A stretch of DNA of 37,055 nucleotides, taken from positions 53,210 to 90,264 of the forward strand of contig CAJOMO010000004.1 of the NCBI GenBank assembly GCA_905235685.1. Direction: 5' to 3'. The position numbers were made by a program, and so were the translations under genes. A model generated the notes under the pieces. That model had not been told where the DNA came from, searched no databases, and saw only the letters and a list, made by a program, of their open reading frames with translations. Numbering within the stretch: the stretch's first letter is position 1; every line of letters starts with the position of its first letter. Shown piece by piece: positions 24,399 through 32,743 of this stretch. This stretch comes from an uncultured Selenomonadaceae bacterium. GTDB taxonomy: Bacteria > Bacillota > Negativicutes > Selenomonadales > Selenomonadaceae.

Positions 24399-25349
24399 TT
24401 ACTTAAGGGCGTCGCCGAGTTTGGAATTGGTATTGCGCGCCGCTTGAACGCTTTCGTCAAATTTAGCCTTTTCTTCGTCGGAGAATTGAATTTCAACGAT
24501 TTTTTCCATGCCGTCTTTGCCGAGAATGACAGGAACGCCAATGCACAGATCTTTTTCGCCATATTCGCCGTCAAGATAAACGCAGCAAGGAATAAGCTTT
24601 TTCGCGTCAAGAGCAATGGCTTCAACCAGAGCCGCCGCCGCCGCGCCAGGTGCATACCAAGCCGAAGTTCCCAAAAGTTTCGTACAGGTCGCGCCGCCAA
24701 CCTTCGTAGCCTCAACGGCTTTGTCAAGCGCCTCTTTGCTAAGAAGCTGAGTTACAGGAATGCCGCGGTAAGTTGCAATGCTCGTAAGCGGTACCATTGT
24801 TTTATCGCTGTGTCCGCCAACAACCATGCCGTCAATATCAGTCGGCGTTGCAGGATAACCAGCCTCTTGCAAAGCCTCGGCAAGATAATAACGAAAACGG
24901 CTGCTGTCCAACATGCCGCCTTGCCCGATAACGCGATTGCGCGGAAGTTTCGAATCTTTCAGCGTCAAATAAGTCATTGCGTCCATCGGATTTGAAATGA
25001 TAATCAAAATTGCGTCCGGCGAATACTGCAAAATCTGATCGACAACGCTTTTAACGATTTTTGCGTTAGTGCCAATAAGATCTTCGCGGCTCATGCCAGG
25101 TTTGCGCGGAATGCCCGACGTGATAACGACAACTTGAGAGCCCGCCGTCGCCGCATAATTATTTGTCACGCCTTTAACCGTCGTATCGAAATTGAGCATA
25201 TGCGCCGTCTGCATAATGTCCATTGCTTTGCCTTCGGACAAGCCTTCTTTAATGTCAATCAAAACAACTTCACTTGCAAAGCCCTTCGTCGCCAAAACAT
25301 TAGCAACGGTCGCGCCAACATTACCAGCACCAACTACTGTAACTTTCAT
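24399..25349 (-). CDS. mdh: Malate dehydrogenase (lactate dehydrogenase-like class)
   Basis: 316 aa. NAD-dependent interconversion of malate and oxaloacetate. Dinucleotide loop GAGNVGATVA at 7-16 and Asp32 (LIDIKEG), which selects NAD over NADP. Substrate residues Arg82 and Arg88 (GIPRKPGMSRED), Asn120, Arg151 and catalytic His180 (GMVVGGHSDKT); Arg82 in place of lactate dehydrogenase's Gln marks it as malate-specific. ATG with CGAGGAGGA upstream, 21 bases after the rubredoxin gene. It supplies malate to the fumAB-sdh branch encoded 8 kb away. Confidence 0.95.
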   Translation of the reverse strand: MKVTVVGAGNVGATVANVLATKGFASEVVLIDIKEGLSEGKAMDIMQTAHMLNFDTTVKGVTNNYAATAGSQVVVITSGIPRKPGMSREDLIGTNAKIVKSVVDQILQYSPDAILIIISNPMDAMTYLTLKDSKLPRNRVIGQGGMLDSSRFRYYLAEALQEAGYPATPTDIDGMVVGGHSDKTMVPLTSIATYRGIPVTQLLSKEALDKAVEATKVGGATCTKLLGTSAWYAPGAAAAALVEAIALDAKKLIPCCVYLDGEYGEKDLCIGVPVILGKDGMEKIVEIQFSDEEKAKFDESVQAARNTNSKLGDALK

Positions 25350-25370
25350 TTAAAAATTCCTCCTCGAAAA

Positions 25371-25529
25371 TTATTCTGCCTGCGAAAAATCTTCCTTACC
25401 AACGCCGCACAGCGGGCAAACAAAATCTTCCGGCAAATCTTCAAATTTAGTGCCAGGCTCAATCCCGTTATCGGGGTCGCCCGCCTCTTCGTCGTATTCG
25501 TAGCCGCACACGTTACAAACGTACTTCAT
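25371..25529 (-). CDS. Rubredoxin
   Basis: 52 aa. The iron site is Cys5 and Cys8 ([11 protein letters not shown]) with Cys38 and Cys41 ([13 protein letters not shown]), the exact two-knuckle rubredoxin pattern, with the [16 protein letters not shown] middle. A small electron carrier, in anaerobes often feeding oxygen or superoxide reduction. ATG with AGGAGGG upstream. It is the first gene of a two-gene unit with mdh, driven by the promoter at 25561-25588. Confidence 0.96.
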   Translation of the reverse strand: MKYVCNVCGYEYDEEAGDPDNGIEPGTKFEDLPEDFVCPLCGVGKEDFSQAE

Positions 25530-25560
25530 CCGTCAACCCTCCTAAAAAATCTTTGCGTCA

Positions 25561-25588
25561 ATTTTAACACAACTTGCGAATTTGTCGA
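25561..25588 (-). promoter_or_regulatory. Promoter for rubredoxin-mdh
   Basis: Minus strand TCGACA-N16-TAAAAT with TG one base before the -10; five of six matches in each box. It diverges from the promoter at 25607. Confidence 0.6.
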
Positions 25589-25606
25589 TAGGAAATTTTA
25601 AAAAAC

Positions 25607-25635
25607 TTGATAGATAAATTTGCCTTTGCTATAAT
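25607..25635 (+). promoter_or_regulatory. Promoter for the zinc-ribbon/Fn3 gene
   Basis: TTGATA-N17-TATAAT on the plus strand, only 20 bases before the TTG start. An over-represented octamer TCGCGCAG (25636-25643) fills the space between the -10 and the ribosome site AGGAGAGG, so the leader is at most about 15 bases. Confidence 0.75.
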
Positions 25636-25655
25636 TCGCGCAGGAGAGGATATTT

Positions 25656-27842
25656 TTGGCTAATAGAAATATTTTTGAAATGCTCGGCTTGGAATTTGAC
25701 CCGCCGGATAATTTGAAAAAAATTCGCGCGGCTCACGAAAATTGGAAAAAACGCTTGACCGCCGAATTGAATACAACCGTTGAACCGGAACGCTTGACCG
25801 CCATAAAAGACGAACTTGCCATGGACAATTATATCACGCAGGCGATTGAAAATCCACGGCTGCGTCAACGCGAAGCTAAGGCTCTGCGCGACGCCCGCGT
25901 TGAACAACTGCGCCTGTACATCGATATTCAGCGCGGCGAAACCTCCGGCACTTTGCAGGTTAATCAATCTCAAATTAAACAAATCAAGGACAAATTGAAA
26001 CTCAGCATTGAGACGATTGAAACCACGTACGTTGAGCAGGGCTTCGAAATTAAAAAGGCGCGCACCGATAAATCGATAACCGGAATTTTGAACGCGTTTT
26101 TCGTGGCGGATTCGATTATGGCGGAGCTACAGAAAAATTTTACCGATTTTCAAACCGTCCCCGACGCGAAAAATTATCCCTGGGCGGCGAATGTTCATGA
26201 CTTGTACGAATTGGCGTATTATCTGGAAGGGCAGATTGAGCCGTCGGCGGATTTTTACAAGCGCCGCGATACTGACGAACTGCGCGAAATTTTTAAAGCT
26301 GAGGCTAAGAAAGTTTCAGCGCCAATCCCCGCGTGGCAGTCGATTAAAGCGCTGTTGAATCTCGCGCAGACGCAAATTTTCAATTCGGACGAAAACCGCT
26401 TTAAGTACGATCATTCGCTGAAAATCGAAACGCTCAATGATTTTTTCGCCAAATTAAAAACCGCGCCCGAAGTTTTCAAGCGCGATAAATATTTCGCCGA
26501 CAACTGCATAAATCGCATTCGCCGCACCTTCCAAAATTTTTTGAATTACGAATTGAGCGCCGCGCTGTACAACAAAGCCGCCGGTTTGCTCAAAGACCCG
26601 TACGAATCCACCAGCGACGTCAACGAAAATTTTTATTGCCTGACTTGCGTAAATTGCGGCGCGTTTGAAAGTTTTCGTACCCGCGAAGAAGCCGAACAGG
26701 CTGTTTGCAAAGTTTGTGGCGAAAATTTTTATATCGAATGTCCAAAATGCGGTAAAAAAATTCCGTCCGCAGTCGACCATTGCCCATTTTGCGAATTTTC
26801 CTTGACGGAACTTCGCCGCTATAATCATTACGTCGACCAGGCTAACGCTATGCTTGATTTGGTTGAACGCGGCGCGAAAAATTTTGCCGGTGACATTGAA
26901 TCGCTTATGTCCGAGGTTATCGAAATTTTCACCAAGGCTAAGCTTGTTAAGCCCGAAGCGCCCGAACTTAGCAAAATCGAATGGCGCATTAACAAAATCG
27001 CAACCGCTTTCAAAAATCGCGCGCTCAAAAAATGGGCTGAAGAAAAACTCCCCAGTCTAAGTACGCCGCCCGATACCGCCGTCAGCGATTGTATGGAAAT
27101 TCTGCGCCGCATTAAAGATTATAAGCCTGCGCGCGAACGTTTGAGACTGATTCAGCCGAAACGCCCGCTGAATATCGTTGCCGTCATTCGAAAAAATTTG
27201 CCCAAAAATCCCGCCGCCTCGAATATCAGTAAAATTTCTGTCAACGCAAAGTCTACCAGTTTGACTGAAGCCGCCTCGAATCTGATTTGCACAATCAGCT
27301 GGCAGCCCGACAGCGATTTGGGCGTGGTTTATACGCTGATTAAAAAAATTAACGGTATCCCGCAAAATCCTCACGACGGCGATATCGTCATTGAAAATAC
27401 TGACAAAATCGAATTTGAAGATGCGAATGTCAAATCCGGCGTGATGTACGGCTACGCGGTTTTCGCCGTGCGCCTCGGCTCGTTTTCTGAACCCGCCACC
27501 TGCAAAGTCGTTTATTACAGCGACCTCGACGAAAATAAATTAATCGCCAAAACCGAAGACGGGCATTGTAGTTTCGTTTGGAAATTGCCCTCTGATAACT
27601 GTTTGGGCGTGCGGATTCTGCGCAGCGACAGGGACGGCAACAACGTCGTCGTGGCAGATTGTGTTCAATCGCCGTTTGTTGACAGGCTCGTTAAAAATCG
27701 CAAGCAGTATCAATATTGTTTGCAGTGCGTTTATTATTCGGCGGAAGAGGCGGTTGCCAATATGCAAAAATTTATCGCCGAGGCAAACAAGGAAAAGCTT
27801 AATCAAGTTTGGAAAGTCGAACAGAGTACAGCGAAGGCGTGA
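25656..27842 (+). CDS. Large unrecognised protein: helical region, double zinc ribbon, Fn3-like domains
   Basis: 728 aa from a TTG with AGGAGAGG six bases upstream. There is no signal peptide or membrane helix, so it is cytosolic. Residues 1-90 (IFEMLGLEFDPPDNLKKIRAAHENW) faintly recall a J-domain-like helical module but lack HPD. Residues 90-325 are helical and charged. Residues about 329-379 carry eight cysteines as four CxxC knuckles (CVNC, CKVC, CPKC, CPFC), a double zinc ribbon. A helical linker follows, then one full Fn3-like beta domain (about 520-618) and a second from about 622 that is cut short at the TGA. Its missing last strand appears in the -1 frame, in the next entry. I do not recognise the family; such architectures suggest a scaffold or signalling protein. 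Confidence 0.75.
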   Translation: MANRNIFEMLGLEFDPPDNLKKIRAAHENWKKRLTAELNTTVEPERLTAIKDELAMDNYITQAIENPRLRQREAKALRDARVEQLRLYIDIQRGETSGTLQVNQSQIKQIKDKLKLSIETIETTYVEQGFEIKKARTDKSITGILNAFFVADSIMAELQKNFTDFQTVPDAKNYPWAANVHDLYELAYYLEGQIEPSADFYKRRDTDELREIFKAEAKKVSAPIPAWQSIKALLNLAQTQIFNSDENRFKYDHSLKIETLNDFFAKLKTAPEVFKRDKYFADNCINRIRRTFQNFLNYELSAALYNKAAGLLKDPYESTSDVNENFYCLTCVNCGAFESFRTREEAEQAVCKVCGENFYIECPKCGKKIPSAVDHCPFCEFSLTELRRYNHYVDQANAMLDLVERGAKNFAGDIESLMSEVIEIFTKAKLVKPEAPELSKIEWRINKIATAFKNRALKKWAEEKLPSLSTPPDTAVSDCMEILRRIKDYKPARERLRLIQPKRPLNIVAVIRKNLPKNPAASNISKISVNAKSTSLTEAASNLICTISWQPDSDLGVVYTLIKKINGIPQNPHDGDIVIENTDKIEFEDANVKSGVMYGYAVFAVRLGSFSEPATCKVVYYSDLDENKLIAKTEDGHCSFVWKLPSDNCLGVRILRSDRDGNNVVVADCVQSPFVDRLVKNRKQYQYCLQCVYYSAEEAVANMQKFIAEANKEKLNQVWKVEQSTAKA

Positions 27843-28870
27843 CGGTTAATTTGACGCCCGAATTGCCGCCGCGGCTCATTAAAAATCTTGACTTCAAAAT
27901 TACCGGCGGGCGCGTGCGTTTCACGTGGCAAAATTCCGGTGATTTCGATGTCTGGTTTAAAGAAATTGTCGACGCCAAAAAAGTTCAGATTCAGCCGAAT
28001 ACCACTTTTGAGCTTGATAAAATTGACGAATTGCTCGGCAACGGGTTAGTTTTCCGGCGCGCCGAAAGTTCAGATCAGATTTGCGAATTTGATTTGACGA
28101 GCGACTTGATGAAAATTGCGGTGATTAGCGCCACGCACAGCCTCGGCATTGTCAACGAAATTGTCAGCATTGCCGATATTGAGCCGTGCGAAATTGACGC
28201 CGATAAAACGAAAATTACCGCCAATCAGCTGAAATTGGTGCTGAAAACTTTGCCGAAAAATATTTACATGATTCATTACAAAGTCAGCAACGAAGACGCG
28301 GACGAATTTTACGCAACGGTTGAAGACGCGAAGGAGCGCCACCTTAACCGGATTTACGCCACGAAATACGAACACGATACTTCGATTACGCAGGCGCATT
28401 TGCCGCAGAAAAAACTGTACATTACCGTTATCGGCGAATACAAACTTTCGGACGGTTCGACGGCGTATTCTGAGCCGAGTACGATTTTTTTAAACAATCG
28501 TCCGCGCGCGGAAATTTCTTATTGGCTGGAATGGGGCATGAGCGGGCTGTTTACTAAGACGCCGCAAGCTAAAAATTGTAAGCTGATAATTGAGAGCAAA
28601 GCTGATTTTGTGCCGCGATTATTTTTGGCGTGTCGCAAGGACGGCTTGACGAACATTGACTTAAAAAATTCCGTGACGAAAGTTTTGGAGGAAATTCCCG
28701 AACACAGAAAAGGCTTGCCGAGCGGACACCTGGAAATTTTCTTATCGGACGAAATATGGGACGAAGTATTATCGGGTGCGAATATAAAATTGCTGACGTT
28801 GCCGGAAGATGAGCGCTACTTTTTTATGAAGGCAGTTAAGCCCGAAACTTTAACCGTACCGAAAAAATAA
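27839..28870 (+). CDS. C-terminal continuation of the zinc-ribbon/Fn3 protein in the -1 frame
   Basis: 343 aa if read from a GTG overlapping the upstream TGA (GTGA); there is no well-spaced ribosome site. The open frame extends upstream to 27803, and there encodes EYSEGVTVNLTPELPP, which looks like the closing strand of the Fn3 domain left unfinished by the upstream frame (compare FSEPATCKVV and AYSEPSTIFL in neighbouring domains). Most of the rest is beta-rich (VRFTWQNSGDFDVWF, YITVIGEYKLSDGSTAYSEP), without cysteines or membrane helices. Best explanation: one protein of about 1,070 residues interrupted by a one-base loss near 27803-27842, real or from sequencing. A coupled separate gene is the alternative. 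Confidence 0.6.
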   Translation: MTVNLTPELPPRLIKNLDFKITGGRVRFTWQNSGDFDVWFKEIVDAKKVQIQPNTTFELDKIDELLGNGLVFRRAESSDQICEFDLTSDLMKIAVISATHSLGIVNEIVSIADIEPCEIDADKTKITANQLKLVLKTLPKNIYMIHYKVSNEDADEFYATVEDAKERHLNRIYATKYEHDTSITQAHLPQKKLYITVIGEYKLSDGSTAYSEPSTIFLNNRPRAEISYWLEWGMSGLFTKTPQAKNCKLIIESKADFVPRLFLACRKDGLTNIDLKNSVTKVLEEIPEHRKGLPSGHLEIFLSDEIWDEVLSGANIKLLTLPEDERYFFMKAVKPETLTVPKK

Positions 28871-28880
28871 CATACCGCAA

Positions 28881-28909
28881 AAATAAAAAGGCGCTCAAGG
28901 ATGAGCGCC
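28881..28909 (-). terminator. Terminator of the fum-sdh operon (hairpin 1 of 3)
   Basis: Perfect 8-bp arms GGCGCTCA and TGAGCGCC with a 4-base loop; on the minus strand a TTTTTATTT run follows. Confidence 0.8.
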
Positions 28910-28913
28910 CCCT

Positions 28914-28960
28914 GCGGCGCGCTTGTCACGTGATGTGACAATCCGCGCCGCTGTTTTCTT
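28914..28960 (+). terminator. Long composite hairpin, probable terminator for the plus-strand gene (hairpin 2 of 3)
   Basis: Outer arms GCGGCGCG and CGCGCCGC (8 bp), a small internal loop, then inner arms TTGTCAC and GTGACAA (7 bp) around GTGAT. On the plus strand TGTTTTCTTT follows. The two-tier stem is bigger than an ordinary terminator. Confidence 0.65.
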
Positions 28961-28962
28961 TG

Positions 28963-28991
28963 CAACTTTCTTTTGCGCCAAAAGAAAGTTG
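28963..28991. repeat. Perfect 13-bp inverted repeat (hairpin 3 of 3)
   Basis: Arms CAACTTTCTTTTG and CAAAAGAAAGTTG around CGC, ending one base from the sdhB stop. No T run follows on either strand beyond those in the arms. The style (TTTCTTTTG.CAAAAGAAA) is that of short dispersed intergenic palindromes seen in many bacteria; whether it is repeated elsewhere in this genome cannot be seen here. Confidence 0.75.
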
Positions 28992-28992
28992 A

Positions 28993-29729
28993 TCAGAAGT
29001 TGAAGATATTTTTAAGAGCCTGTTTGTTGACGTCACGATTTAACTGCGCGAGGTAAGTTGTAAGCTTGATAGATTTGGGGCAAACTTCGACGCAATTTTG
29101 ACTGTTGCCGCAACTGGTAATGCCGCCCTTTTCCATAAGCGCGTTAAGACGTTTGGGCGCGTCAAATTTTCCGAGCGGGTGAAGATTGAAAAGACAGTCG
29201 GCGCAGGTCCAATAAAATCTGACTGCGGACCAACATTCGGGCAAGCCTCTAAGCAGCAGCCGCAAGTCATACAGTGCGAAATTTCGTAGGCAGTTTGCGC
29301 AGTGTACGGATTTTGAATCGGCGCGTCTTTAACGTCCCAGGAGCCGTCAAGTTCAACCCAGCCTTGAATTTTTTTCAAACTCTCGAACATAACGCTGCGG
29401 TCAATCAGTAAATCACGAATTACCGGAAAAGTTCGCGCAGGTGCAAGGTGAATCGGTTTTTTAATTTCGTCGACAAGCGCGCAACAAGCCTGCCGCGCCC
29501 TGCCATTAATAACCATCATACACGCGCCGCAAACTTTTTCAAGGCAGTTACATTCCCACGTAACCGGCGCAACGCGTTTCCCGTCAACCGTCACGGGATT
29601 TTTTTGTATCTCCATCAAAGCGGCGACAACGTTTAAACCTGGGCGATAATCTACATCAAATTCTTGATTGTAAGGCTTATCGTTAGGGCCGTCCTGCCGC
29701 TCGATTATAAATCTGACTTTTTCAGCCAT
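28993..29729 (-). pseudogene. sdhB: Succinate dehydrogenase/fumarate reductase iron-sulfur subunit, frameshifted
   Basis: Starts at an ATG with GGGGAG upstream, overlapping the TPR gene end by eight bases. The first frame gives the [2Fe-2S] site (CNCLEKVCGACMMV and RQACC) and the [4Fe-4S] site (CMTCGCCLEACP), reaches SDFIGPAPTV, then runs into nonsense. The family sequence resumes in the -1 frame with LFNLHPLGKFDAPKRL and the third cluster (CGNSQNCVEVCP), ending in ALKNIFNF. Bacillus-type SdhB has a few extra residues (for example AISQV) at the junction. A deletion of about 10 bases near 29175-29195, or a single lost base, would explain it. Both halves look otherwise intact, so the lesion is recent or an assembly error. 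Product: electron transfer between SdhA and SdhC. Confidence 0.85.
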
Positions 29730-30915
29730 CAGTCACACTCCCCAAAATATAATTACTTGTAGCATTCCGCAAAGCTCTTCCGGCAAAATTAACCCTTGCC
29801 GAAACATTATTAAGAGCAGCCACAGTCGCTCCCGCTTGTGCTTTAGCCGCTTTTTCCGAATAGTTCAATTTGGTGTAAATATTGGCAAGAAGTTTCCAAG
29901 CGTCTTCGTAATTTTCGTCGAGAGCAACGGCTTTTTCGCCGCAATCAGCCGCATTTTCAAAATCGCCGGTGTCGAAATAAATTTTGCTGAGATTGTACCA
30001 CGCCACAGCAGATTTAGGATTCAGCTCAATAATTTTTCTGAAACATTCAGCCGCTTTGTCGGTGTCGCCCAATTTCAAATAGGAATTGCCCAAATTCATG
30101 AGAGCCGGCTTGTTATTTCCTTCCTGCGCGAGTACCATTTGAGAAAATTGAACAGCTCTGTCATACTTTTCCAAATTGAAATAACCAAATCCAATGCTAG
30201 ACAACGCAACGATATCGTAAGGCTTGAGCTCAAGGACTTTTTGAAAATTTTTAATCGCCATGCTGTAATTTTTCAAATTGTAGTAAGCAGCGCCGCGGTT
30301 TCCCCAAACAGTAACGTTATCCGGCGAAACTTCAATGACTTTATCGAAACATTCAACGGCAGTTTTGTATTCGCCAATTTTGAAAAAAGCCGCGCCCAAT
30401 CCATTCCAAACGCCGGCGCTCACGTCGCCGGATTTGATACAAGCATTTCTTAAATTCGTCAGCGCCTCTTCGTAAGTTGAATCAATCTCGACAGCCTTAT
30501 CAAAATCTAAAATCGCCTTTTCATAATCCGCCAACTTGTAATAAACTGCACCGCGCGCATTGTAAGCCGGCGCAAAATCCGCGTTCGCCTCAACAGCCCT
30601 ATTCAGATATTCCAGCGCCTTGTCGGTGTCGTTCATTCGCAGGTAAGTTGTGCCCATGTTCGTCAAAAGGGTGGACTCGTTGATATAAATTGCCGAATTG
30701 CCGGTTAACTCGGGAAGGTTGCTAAGATCTATCTTCAAAGCCTTGTTGAAATTGTCAAGCGCCTTTTTGTAATTGCCTTTATTGGCGTGTTCAATTCCCT
30801 TGAAGTTCAACTTTACCCAATCGTCGAGGTCAAGTTCTTTGGCGGAAACGTAAGCCGCGAAATTCAAAAACAGTGCAATGAAAGTTAACGCCGCAAAAAA
30901 TTTTCTCGATAACAT
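29722..30915 (-). CDS. Secreted TPR-repeat protein inside the sdh operon
   Basis: 397 aa from the ATG giving MLSRKFFAALTF, with AAGGAA seven bases upstream inside the sdhA end; a seven-residue longer reading overlaps sdhA. Residues 1-24 are a signal peptide (ending YVSAKE). About nine tetratricopeptide repeats fill residues 30-360, with motifs such as YNARGAVYYKLADYEKAI and WYNLSKIYFDTGDFENAA, and a low-complexity Ala/Asn tail follows. The protein should be periplasmic and protein-binding. It sits between sdhA and sdhB and overlaps sdhB, so it is transcribed and translated with the complex. No such subunit is part of the classical enzyme; an assembly or envelope scaffold role is a guess. Confidence 0.85.
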   Translation of the reverse strand: MLSRKFFAALTFIALFLNFAAYVSAKELDLDDWVKLNFKGIEHANKGNYKKALDNFNKALKIDLSNLPELTGNSAIYINESTLLTNMGTTYLRMNDTDKALEYLNRAVEANADFAPAYNARGAVYYKLADYEKAILDFDKAVEIDSTYEEALTNLRNACIKSGDVSAGVWNGLGAAFFKIGEYKTAVECFDKVIEVSPDNVTVWGNRGAAYYNLKNYSMAIKNFQKVLELKPYDIVALSSIGFGYFNLEKYDRAVQFSQMVLAQEGNNKPALMNLGNSYLKLGDTDKAAECFRKIIELNPKSAVAWYNLSKIYFDTGDFENAADCGEKAVALDENYEDAWKLLANIYTKLNYSEKAAKAQAGATVAALNNVSARVNFAGRALRNATSNYILGSVTDG

Positions 30916-30919
30916 CGGG

Positions 30920-32731
30920 TTATTCCTTTTTGGCAACGGCGTAATTGCGGGCGCGCGGCTTAATCAAGGAGTGGTCGAAGTCGCGGTAAGTAACAATCGG
31001 CTCTTCGGTTTTCGGGTCGTAGTTGACGATTGTAATTTTCATAAAGCGTTCGTCGTCGCGCCCCATAAACACCAGTTCGCCGTCTTTGTCGTGCTTTTGC
31101 TTGCCATTTTCAAGAACAATCTTAGCATGAGCGCCGCGGCTCTCGTCGCGCATTCTCGCGCCTTTGGTTATCGCCATTGCGTAAAGAATCATATTGCGAA
31201 GTTGACGCACGAACATAGCCTCTTGATTGGCAACCGGCGAATGGTCGGTAATTCCAATGTCGTTCCAGCGTTTAAGCAATTTTTTCAGTTCGACAAGGCA
31301 AGCGTCCAAGCCGTTATTGTCGCGCTCAATCGCAACGTATTTGTACATAAGGTCGCCCATTTCGTGGTGAAGCTTATGAGCATTTTCAGAGCCGTTCATT
31401 GTCAAAATTTTATCGTATTCGTTTTGGACTTCGCGGCGGGCTGCCTCCAAATCGGCGTCCGAAAGTTCACTGCCCTTGTTGCCGGTTTTCGCCCACTTCA
31501 TAGCCTCCGGACCGGAAACAGTTCCCGAATAAGCCGCGCTTAAAAGCGAATTAGCGCCCAAACGATTTGCGCCGTGATATTGATAATCGCATTCGCCGCT
31601 CGCCATTAAGCCAGGAATATTCGTATTGTGAACGCGGTCAACCCAAATGCCGCCCATAGAATAATGCACGCTCGGGAAAATTTCCATTGGAACTTTGCGC
31701 GGGTCTTGTCCAACAAATTCGCTGTACATTTCCAAAATGCCGCCGAGTTTCCGCTCAAGATAGCCGCTGTCAATGTGCGACAAATCCAGATAAACGCGAT
31801 TTTCGCCGTTAATGCCCAAACCCATATGCACGCAAACTTTGTAAATGGCGCGGCTGGCAACGTCACGCGGCACTAAATTTCCGTAAGCAGGATACATTTC
31901 TTCAAGGAAATACCAGGGCTTACCGTCTTTATAAACCCAAACGCGCCCGCCTTCACCGCGGCAAGCCTCGCTCATTAAACGGTTTTTATCAGAGCCTGGA
32001 ATTGCCGTCGGGTGGATTTGAATAAATTCCGGATTGGCAATTTCCGCGCCCTGCTGATAAACCGCGCTAACCGCCGAGCCGTTGCAAATCGTTGACGCAG
32101 TACAGCGCCCGAAAACTTGACCGGGGCCGCCCGTTGCCAAAATTACCGTATCCGCGCGAAAAGCCCTAATTTCCATCGTGTTCATATTCTGCGCGACGAG
32201 TCCGCGGCAAATACCTTCGCGGTTTTTGATAATCCGGATAAATTCCCAAAACTCAAATTTATGAACAGAGCCTTTGACTTCCCAGCGTCTGACTTGTTCG
32301 TCGAGCGCATATAAAATTTGTTGCCCCGTCGTTGAACCGGCAAAGCAAGTGCGTTTATGTTTTTGTCCGCCGAAATTTCGCAAATCCAAAACACCTTCGG
32401 AAGTGCGGGTAAACGGCACGCCCATTCTGTCGAACATTTTAATCAGCTTAGGCGCGGCTTCAACCATACCTTTTACGGCAATTTGATCTGCTAAAAAGTC
32501 GCCGCCGTAAACCGTATCGTCGAAATGCTCATAAATGCTGTCGTGTTCGCCCTTGGTATCCATACAGGCGTTAATTCCGCCCTGCGCGCAAAGCGAGTGC
32601 GAACGTTTGACGGGGCAATACGAAAACAAGTCGACTTCGCCGCCCAATTCGCAAACTTTGATTGTGGCGAGCAAGCCCGAAATACCGCCGCCGACAATTG
32701 CAATTTTCTTTTTGCTCATATCCTTAGCCAT
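30920..32731 (-). CDS. sdhA: Succinate dehydrogenase/fumarate reductase flavoprotein subunit
   Basis: 603 aa. FAD loop AIVGGGISGLLATIK; covalent-FAD histidine expected at His45 (RSHSLCAQGGINA); substrate and active-site motifs QIHPTAIPGS and ACRGEGGRVWV; MASGECDYQYHGANRLGANS binds FAD. Interconverts succinate and fumarate on the cytoplasmic face of the membrane; in an anaerobe with menaquinone it most likely reduces fumarate. ATG with GAGGAGATA upstream, 12 bases after sdhC. The residue pattern is that of the Bacillus/Wolinella type B class. Confidence 0.95.
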   Translation of the reverse strand: MAKDMSKKKIAIVGGGISGLLATIKVCELGGEVDLFSYCPVKRSHSLCAQGGINACMDTKGEHDSIYEHFDDTVYGGDFLADQIAVKGMVEAAPKLIKMFDRMGVPFTRTSEGVLDLRNFGGQKHKRTCFAGSTTGQQILYALDEQVRRWEVKGSVHKFEFWEFIRIIKNREGICRGLVAQNMNTMEIRAFRADTVILATGGPGQVFGRCTASTICNGSAVSAVYQQGAEIANPEFIQIHPTAIPGSDKNRLMSEACRGEGGRVWVYKDGKPWYFLEEMYPAYGNLVPRDVASRAIYKVCVHMGLGINGENRVYLDLSHIDSGYLERKLGGILEMYSEFVGQDPRKVPMEIFPSVHYSMGGIWVDRVHNTNIPGLMASGECDYQYHGANRLGANSLLSAAYSGTVSGPEAMKWAKTGNKGSELSDADLEAARREVQNEYDKILTMNGSENAHKLHHEMGDLMYKYVAIERDNNGLDACLVELKKLLKRWNDIGITDHSPVANQEAMFVRQLRNMILYAMAITKGARMRDESRGAHAKIVLENGKQKHDKDGELVFMGRDDERFMKITIVNYDPKTEEPIVTYRDFDHSLIKPRARNYAVAKKE

Positions 32732-32743
32732 ATCAGTATCTCC

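Noticed and set aside
29170..29200. Programmed frameshifting in sdhB
   Set aside because: No X-XXY-YYZ slippery site or obvious downstream structure, and residues seem to be missing at the junction.
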